Assembly (NCBI GenBank): GCA_017405115.1
Contig: JAFRBA010000166.1
Location: 1 to 16,753 of the forward strand
Direction: 5' to 3'
Length of the DNA stretch: 16,753 nt
From: Kiritimatiellia bacterium
GTDB taxonomy: Bacteria; Verrucomicrobiota; Kiritimatiellia; RFP12; UBA1067
The notes under the pieces were generated by a model. The model did no database searches, had not been told where the DNA came from, and was given only the letters and a program-made list of their open reading frames with translations. Positions within the stretch are counted from its first letter, which is position 1; each line of letters starts with the position of its first letter. Shown here piece by piece: positions 13,528-16,753 of the stretch. The position numbers and the translations under genes were made by a program.

Positions 13528-14423
13528 ACTACGTCTTCCATCTGCTGATCTACTTCGGCGTCTATGCCATCCTCGCCATGGGGCTGAACCTCGTCGTCGG
13601 CTACTGCGGACTCCTCACGCTCGCCCACGCGGGCTACTTTGCCGTCGGCGCATACGCCTACGCGCTCGGCACGTTGGCGTGGGGCATGGATTCCATCTCC
13701 GCGCTCCTCCTCGCCTTCGCCGCCGGCGGCGTACTGAGCCTCCTTACGTCGCTTCCGACATGGCGTCTGAAGGGCGACTACTTCGTGATGGCGTCGATGG
13801 CGGTTCAGGTGCTGATCTACTCCGCCGCGTACAACTGGGTCAACTCCGAAGCGCCGCTCGGCTCGCTCTCCAACTTGACGAACGGGCCGTTCGGCATCGC
13901 CGGCGTTTCGCGTCCCGTGATCTTCGGCTGCAAGCTCAGCTCTCTCGGCGCGATGGCCGCCTATTCGCTGGTCGTCGCGGCGATCTGCATGGGCGTGTGC
14001 CACCTTCTGCAGACCGCGCCTTGGGGACGTACGCTCAAATGCATGCGCGACGACGAACTCGCGACCAAGAACCTCGGCAAAAACGTGCAGCTCCTGAAGG
14101 TGCAGGCGCTTGTCGTCGCCTGTGCCCTTGCCGCCGTCGCGGGCGCGATCTACGCAAGCTACACGAGCTACATCGATCCGTCGCTCGCGTCGATGGACCA
14201 GTCCATCCTGCTCCTTTCAATGATCTTTGTCGGTGGCATGGGGAACCTCAAGGGACCGCTCGCCGGCGCGGCGATCTTGCTGCTGATCCCCGAAGTGCTC
14301 CGTTTCATGAACATTCCCGACGCCGTGGCGGCGGAGATTCGCGTGATGCTGTACGGGCTGATGCTCGTCCTGATCGTGCGCTTCAAGCCCGAAGGCGTCG
14401 CAGGCGACTACAGGGTGAACTGA
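13524..14423 (+). CDS. livM: LivM-type ABC transporter permease
   Basis: 299 aa, starting at an ATG that overlaps the livH stop (ATGA), which favours it over the GTG at 13473. It is a multi-pass membrane protein with LivM landmarks: GLNLVVGYCGLLTLAHAGYFAVGAY near the start, the LKCMRDDELATKNLGKN coupling loop, and SIDPSL/MSMIFVGGMGNLKGP near the end (here IDPSLASMDQ then LLSMIFVGGMGNLKGPLAG). It pairs with LivH as the second channel subunit. GC is very high (about 72% in one counted line), so it matches the host core rather than the AT-richer operon upstream. The ABC fusion gene begins three bases downstream. Confidence 0.9.
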   Translation: MNYVFHLLIYFGVYAILAMGLNLVVGYCGLLTLAHAGYFAVGAYAYALGTLAWGMDSISALLLAFAAGGVLSLLTSLPTWRLKGDYFVMASMAVQVLIYSAAYNWVNSEAPLGSLSNLTNGPFGIAGVSRPVIFGCKLSSLGAMAAYSLVVAAICMGVCHLLQTAPWGRTLKCMRDDELATKNLGKNVQLLKVQALVVACALAAVAGAIYASYTSYIDPSLASMDQSILLLSMIFVGGMGNLKGPLAGAAILLLIPEVLRFMNIPDAVAAEIRVMLYGLMLVLIVRFKPEGVAGDYRVN

Positions 14424-14426
14424 AAG

Positions 14427-15803
14427 ATGCAGACGAACGACAGAGAAGTGGTGCTTGAGGCCGAAGGACTGGCGAAGTCCTTCGGCGGCAACGCCGTTCT
14501 TACGGACGTCAACTTCAAGCTGCATCGCGGCGAAGTCGTTCTCCTCCAGGGCGCGAACGGCTCCGGCAAGACGACGCTCCTCAACATCCTCACCGGCAAC
14601 CTGAAGCCCGACGGCGGCACCATGCGCAAGTCGGCGACGCTCGGGCGTACTTGGCAGGACGTCCGCCTCTTCGCCTCGCAGACGCTTTCGGACAACATCG
14701 CGATGGCCACACCGAAGCAGACCGGCGAGAACCCTCTGAAGGCGCTCTTCCTTGCATGGAAAGCGCGTCGCGAAGAACGCCGCAACGCCGCCGAGGTCGC
14801 CGACATCCTCGCGAAGATGGGCCTTGCCGACAGGTCTGCCGTATTCGGATCAAACGCCAAGATTGCGGAGGCAAAATTTGTCGCAATGGTTCGCGCCATC
14901 CGCGCGGGCGCGAAGGTGCTGTTCCTCGATGAGCCGTTGGCGGGACTTGACCATGCCGAGACGGAGGCCGTCCTCACGACGCTTCGTGCGCTCGTGAAGA
15001 AATACGGCCTCACGCTCGTCGTCATCGAACACGCGCTCAACATCCCGAAGATTCTCCAGATCGCCACGACAGTCTGGACGCTGAAGGACGGAATGCTCAC
15101 CATAGGAACAACGGACACGGCGGACGAGGCCGCCGGTGGTGAACTGCGCACATGGCTCAAGTCGCTTGCCGTCGGCGGCGCGCTGACAGAAACAGACCTG
15201 CCGGGCGGCGCACATCTGACAATAGCCACGCGGAAGACCGATGCACAGCCCGTGCTGGCGGTGACGGACTACAAGGTCAATCGCGGGGCGCGTCCGGTCA
15301 TCGCGGAACCAATTTCCTTCACGCTCAAGGAAGGCGACATCGCCATCCTCGAAGCGCCGAACGGCTGGGGTAAATCAACCTTGCTGGAGTCGATTGCCGG
15401 ACTCGTCCCGGCGGCGGCTGGCAAGGTCGAATTGCAAGGCGAGGACGTCACGGCGCTGCCCGTGTGGAAACGTGCGCGGAAGGGCTTGCGCCTCAACCGC
15501 GCGGCGGGAACGCTCTTCACGCAGGCGACGGTGCAGGAGAACGCCCGGCTCAACCATGTCACGGAGCCGATTCTCCCTGCGCTCTCGAGCCGCAAGGCTG
15601 GATCGCTCTCTGGCGGTGAATCGCGCCGCCTCTCGTTCGAGGCTGTCCTTAACAACCCCGAAGCAAAGATTTTGATGCTCGACGAGCCATTCCAGGCCCT
15701 CGACATCACAGAGTCGGCGCGAGTGCGCCGTTCGTTGTCAAACAGTCAAAAAACAATCTTGGTCACAGTGCCAAGAGGTGTTAAGGAGGAATGTAATGAA
15801 TAA
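14427..15803 (+). CDS. Fused LivG-LivF ABC ATPase with degenerate sites
   Basis: 458 aa with two ABC domains in one chain; livG and livF are normally separate genes. Domain 1 (about 8-245): Walker A GANGSGKTT (42-50), Q77, Walker B VLFLDEP (164-170), and H202 in IEHAL. Its ABC signature is lost: NAKIAEAKF (143-151) stands where LSGGQ/YGQQR should be. Domain 2 (about 275-450): Walker A PNGWGKST (311-318), intact signature LSGGESRR (394-401) and Walker B ILMLDEP (415-421). Its Q-loop lacks Gln (LRLNRAA), and TVPRG replaces the H-loop just before the C-terminus. So one composite ATP site looks intact and the other impaired, as in asymmetric ABC proteins. It powers LivHM. The last 20 codons shift toward AT-rich use. 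Confidence 0.85.
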   Translation: MQTNDREVVLEAEGLAKSFGGNAVLTDVNFKLHRGEVVLLQGANGSGKTTLLNILTGNLKPDGGTMRKSATLGRTWQDVRLFASQTLSDNIAMATPKQTGENPLKALFLAWKARREERRNAAEVADILAKMGLADRSAVFGSNAKIAEAKFVAMVRAIRAGAKVLFLDEPLAGLDHAETEAVLTTLRALVKKYGLTLVVIEHALNIPKILQIATTVWTLKDGMLTIGTTDTADEAAGGELRTWLKSLAVGGALTETDLPGGAHLTIATRKTDAQPVLAVTDYKVNRGARPVIAEPISFTLKEGDIAILEAPNGWGKSTLLESIAGLVPAAAGKVELQGEDVTALPVWKRARKGLRLNRAAGTLFTQATVQENARLNHVTEPILPALSSRKAGSLSGGESRRLSFEAVLNNPEAKILMLDEPFQALDITESARVRRSLSNSQKTILVTVPRGVKEECNE

Positions 15804-16753
15804 AAAGATATTACTTTTTTTCGTTGGTATTATTTGTCTGGCAATAGGAATTGTGTTCATATACACACACGGGCATAATACTGAAAAGCAGACAATTTTT
15901 GCACTGATTCCATTAACAGGATCAATTGCTGAAGAGGGAAAAATTGTTCAGCAAGCAATTAACTTGTATACTCAATTGGAAGACAGTCCATTCAATATTG
16001 TGTTTGTTGATTCCGAATCAAACCCATCAAAAGCCATAACTGCGATTCAGCATGCAACGGTAAAAGAAGAAAATCCTATAGTGTTGACGTTTGCGGCATT
16101 TATCGCAAATGCAGTAATACCTGCCATGAAAGATAAGGGTGGTTTCGTTGTTACAATGGGAACAATTGAAAGTCTGGGGCTTGAGAAATTCGATAATTAT
16201 CAGCGAATTAGCCACGGGGCACACGATTGTACGACTCCTATTGCTGACTATGCAGCGCAAAAATTTTCCCGTGTAGCGGTTATTTATTCAGATGAGGATT
16301 ATGGGACTACAGGGTATAATGTTTTTAAGCAGCGTATTTCAGAGAAGGGAGTCGCAATAATTTCGGCTAATAGTTATGGACAAAATGTAGTCAATATGCG
16401 TGATATTGTCTCCAAATCGATCCGCTTAAATCCCGATGCTGTTTTTGTTGTAGGATTACCATCTGTCAGCTATATGAATGTTTTTAGGGAATTAAGGGCA
16501 TTAGGTTTTGGAGGGAATATACTTGTTGATATGGCTTTTGACAGCCCCTTTGTTTATAAGGCTTTGGGAGAGGTCGCTAATGGGATTATTTCGCCTTGTT
16601 TTGATTCTGAAATTGATGTTCCTGAGACTAATTCTGGGCGTGAGTTTAAGATAGTTTGTCAGGCAAATACTATAGTACCCAATTTTTTGGCCGTTGAGTC
16701 ATTTGATGCTGTAAATATTTTAAAAAGATTTGTCCATAATGGGAACAGAATTA
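15796..16753 (+). CDS. Liv-type periplasmic substrate-binding protein, 3' end outside the window
   Basis: Partial: 319 codons are open to the window edge. It begins MNKKILLFFVGIICLAIG, a basic start and hydrophobic helix that act as signal peptide or anchor; no lipobox is seen. Then ALIPLTGSIAEEGKIVQQAI is the typical opening of type 1 (Peripla_BP_6) binding proteins. Later VAVIYSDEDYGTTGYNVFK and DAVFVVGLPSVSYMNVFRELRALGF are the family's central-domain landmarks. It would capture the solute and deliver it to LivHM. It starts eight bases inside the fusion gene with an excellent AAGGAGG RBS. Counted lines are only about 35-43% GC, far below the transporter genes beside it, suggesting a different origin. 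Confidence 0.85.
   Translation, partial: MNKKILLFFVGIICLAIGIVFIYTHGHNTEKQTIFALIPLTGSIAEEGKIVQQAINLYTQLEDSPFNIVFVDSESNPSKAITAIQHATVKEENPIVLTFAAFIANAVIPAMKDKGGFVVTMGTIESLGLEKFDNYQRISHGAHDCTTPIADYAAQKFSRVAVIYSDEDYGTTGYNVFKQRISEKGVAIISANSYGQNVVNMRDIVSKSIRLNPDAVFVVGLPSVSYMNVFRELRALGFGGNILVDMAFDSPFVYKALGEVANGIISPCFDSEIDVPETNSGREFKIVCQANTIVPNFLAVESFDAVNILKRFVHNGNRI

Noticed and set aside
13373..14458. 361-aa + strand ORF overlapping livH and livM
   Set aside because: It is the out-of-frame shadow of two well-supported permeases and is Arg-rich without domains.

Overview
The window holds bacterial DNA, and every gene I accept lies on the + strand. The organism is probably a GC-rich Gram-negative: it has a Liv-type ABC importer with what looks like an exported binding protein. 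The GGGGACTGTCCCC-type palindromic repeats near the left edge remind me of repeats in Kiritimatiellota/Lentisphaerota-like (PVC group) genomes. That placement is a low-confidence recollection, and no rRNA or marker gene is present to settle it. Base composition is patchy. In 60-base lines I counted by hand, the AAA+ gene is about 63% GC, the central operon about 40-53%, livM about 72% and the last gene about 35-43%. The window therefore looks like a mosaic.

Layout. (1) 1-585: a possible 60-aa orphan ORF, then non-coding DNA with degenerate direct repeats and a strong extended -10 promoter. (2) 586-3204: a two-gene unit with a CbxX/CfxQ-type AAA+ ATPase, which appears to carry a second degenerate AAA+ module, and a YbjN-like small protein. 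(3) 3205-3610: a scar with fragments of two genes, one a beheaded metallophosphoesterase, followed by a good sigma70 promoter and a leader with alternative hairpins. (4) 3611-12505: eleven tightly packed genes, very probably one operon. In order: TerY-like VWA, second VWA, Ser/Thr kinase with C-terminal FHA, bacterial-type PARG (macro domain), zinc ribbon-FHA, PPP/calcineurin-like phosphatase, zinc-ribbon membrane protein, FHA-transglutaminase, third VWA with a CKCCCCTC tail, bactofilin-like beta-helix with a zinc ribbon, and a 42-aa membrane microprotein. (5) 12506-16753: a Liv-type ABC importer (livH, livM, an unusual livG-livF fusion and a 3'-truncated binding protein) with its own promoter.

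How the parts may work together. Region 4 is the most interesting part. It has a complete write/read/erase set for protein phosphorylation: a kinase, three related FHA-like domains and a phosphatase. It adds an ADP-ribose eraser, three MIDAS-type VWA scaffolds, a transglutaminase-fold putative protease or crosslinker, and a repetitive beta-helix with stacked cysteines. Known TerY-P triads combine a TerY-type VWA, a kinase and a PP2C phosphatase. Here a PPP-fold enzyme takes the PP2C place, no TerD/TerC/TerB gene is visible, and PARG, transglutaminase and bactofilin-like parts are added. I infer a variant stress or conflict signalling system, possibly with the upstream AAA+/YbjN pair as its ATP-driven module. 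Its trigger and output cannot be read from sequence. The downstream importer is probably an ordinary nutrient transporter that happens to be adjacent.
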